Shown one piece after another: positions 5,509 through 5,804 of a stretch of DNA of 5,804 nucleotides. A model generated the notes under the pieces. The model saw nothing but the letters and a program-made list of their open reading frames with translations, was not told where the DNA came from and ran no database searches. Position numbers and translations under genes: made by a program. Every line of letters starts with the position of its first letter. Positions within the stretch are counted from its first letter, which is position 1. The stretch is from Candidatus Dormiibacterota bacterium. GTDB lineage: Bacteria; Chloroflexota; Dormibacteria; Aeolococcales; Aeolococcaceae. The DNA lies in assembly GCA_003136295.1 (NCBI GenBank), contig PLDZ01000247.1, positions 1,704 through 7,507 on the forward strand, read 5' to 3'.

Positions 5509-5804
5509 GTGAGCGTCTTTCAGTACATCTCCGACAACTGGGACCAGATCGGGCCCCAGATCCTCACCCACCTCGAGATCGTCGGCGAGTGCATCGCCAT
5601 CACGAGCGTGGTCGGGCTGGGGCTCGGCATCGCCGCCGCGCGATCCGAGCCCCTGTCAACGATCATCCTGGCCGTCACCAGCACGATCCTGACGGTGCCG
5701 AGCTTCGCGCTCTTCGGGCTGCTCTCGATCTGGTTCGGGCTGGCCAACCCGCCGGTCGTCATCGGGCTCATCTTGTACGGCCTGCTCCCGGTGACCCGGA
5801 ATAC
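5509..5804 (+). CDS. Osmoprotectant-type ABC transporter permease (ProW/OpuCB-like), 3' truncated
   Basis: From GTG 5509 the frame stays open for 98 complete residues to the window edge. The N-terminus VFQYISDNWDQIGPQILTHL is the usual opening of glycine betaine/choline/carnitine importer permeases. Hydrophobic segments lie at about 24-43, 50-72 and 81-97. Family motifs include ILTVPSFALFGLLSIWFGL (60-78) and LYGLLPVTRN (89-98), the latter matching the conserved LPIxRNT of this group. It would form the membrane channel with an ATPase and a substrate-binding protein, presumably encoded beyond the edge. The start has no well-spaced ribosome site: the perfect AGGAGG at 5478-5483 is 25 bases away. 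Translation may depend on coupling to the lipoprotein gene. GTG 5509 is the first in-frame start after the lipoprotein stop at 5494-5496. Confidence 0.88.
   Translation, partial: MSVFQYISDNWDQIGPQILTHLEIVGECIAITSVVGLGLGIAAARSEPLSTIILAVTSTILTVPSFALFGLLSIWFGLANPPVVIGLILYGLLPVTRN

Overview
This is a GC-rich chromosomal window (about two thirds G+C by eye) from what looks like an actinobacterium or a related high-GC lineage. The clues are strong G/C bias at third codon positions, GTG starts, TAnnnT-type -10 boxes, a Pro/Trp/Gly-rich cytoplasmic tail on a membrane protease, a DUF2277 protein and a secreted-repeat lipoprotein. I cannot place the organism more precisely. There is no tRNA, rRNA, CRISPR array, insertion sequence or phage signature.

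Left part (1-2598): the 3' end of a YCII/DGPF-type small protein gene, then a strong GC hairpin. A membrane-anchored HtrA-like serine protease with a C-terminal PDZ domain follows, then an FMN-dependent alpha-hydroxy-acid oxidase family enzyme. All three genes lie on the + strand. The oxidase keeps the catalytic His/Arg/Lys/Asp set but has Phe in place of the usual substrate-binding Tyr.

Middle part (2599-4631): two paralogous bactofilins (cytoskeletal beta-helix polymer proteins) on the + strand, about 53% identical over 100 residues by hand count. Between them, on the opposite strand, is a class I SAM-dependent methyltransferase. Both bactofilin genes have a good Shine-Dalgarno site, and both are preceded by the same two sequence blocks (ACCCGCGAA, then GTACGATA), which look like a shared promoter. 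The methyltransferase and the first bactofilin overlap tail to tail by 103 bp, both ending in disordered-looking tails. This bactofilin-methyltransferase-bactofilin island is the most unusual thing here, and the best candidate for a functional unit that is not well described.

Right part (4632-5804): a small DUF2277 gene on the - strand, probably leaderless. Divergent from it is a lipoprotein with secreted-repeat domains (COG4315-like). Twelve bases further on, in the same reading frame, begins an osmoprotectant-type (ProW/OpuCB-like) ABC transporter permease that runs off the window. No intergenic stretch exceeds 300 bases. The long antisense open frames opposite the protease, oxidase and methyltransferase look like GC-driven shadows.
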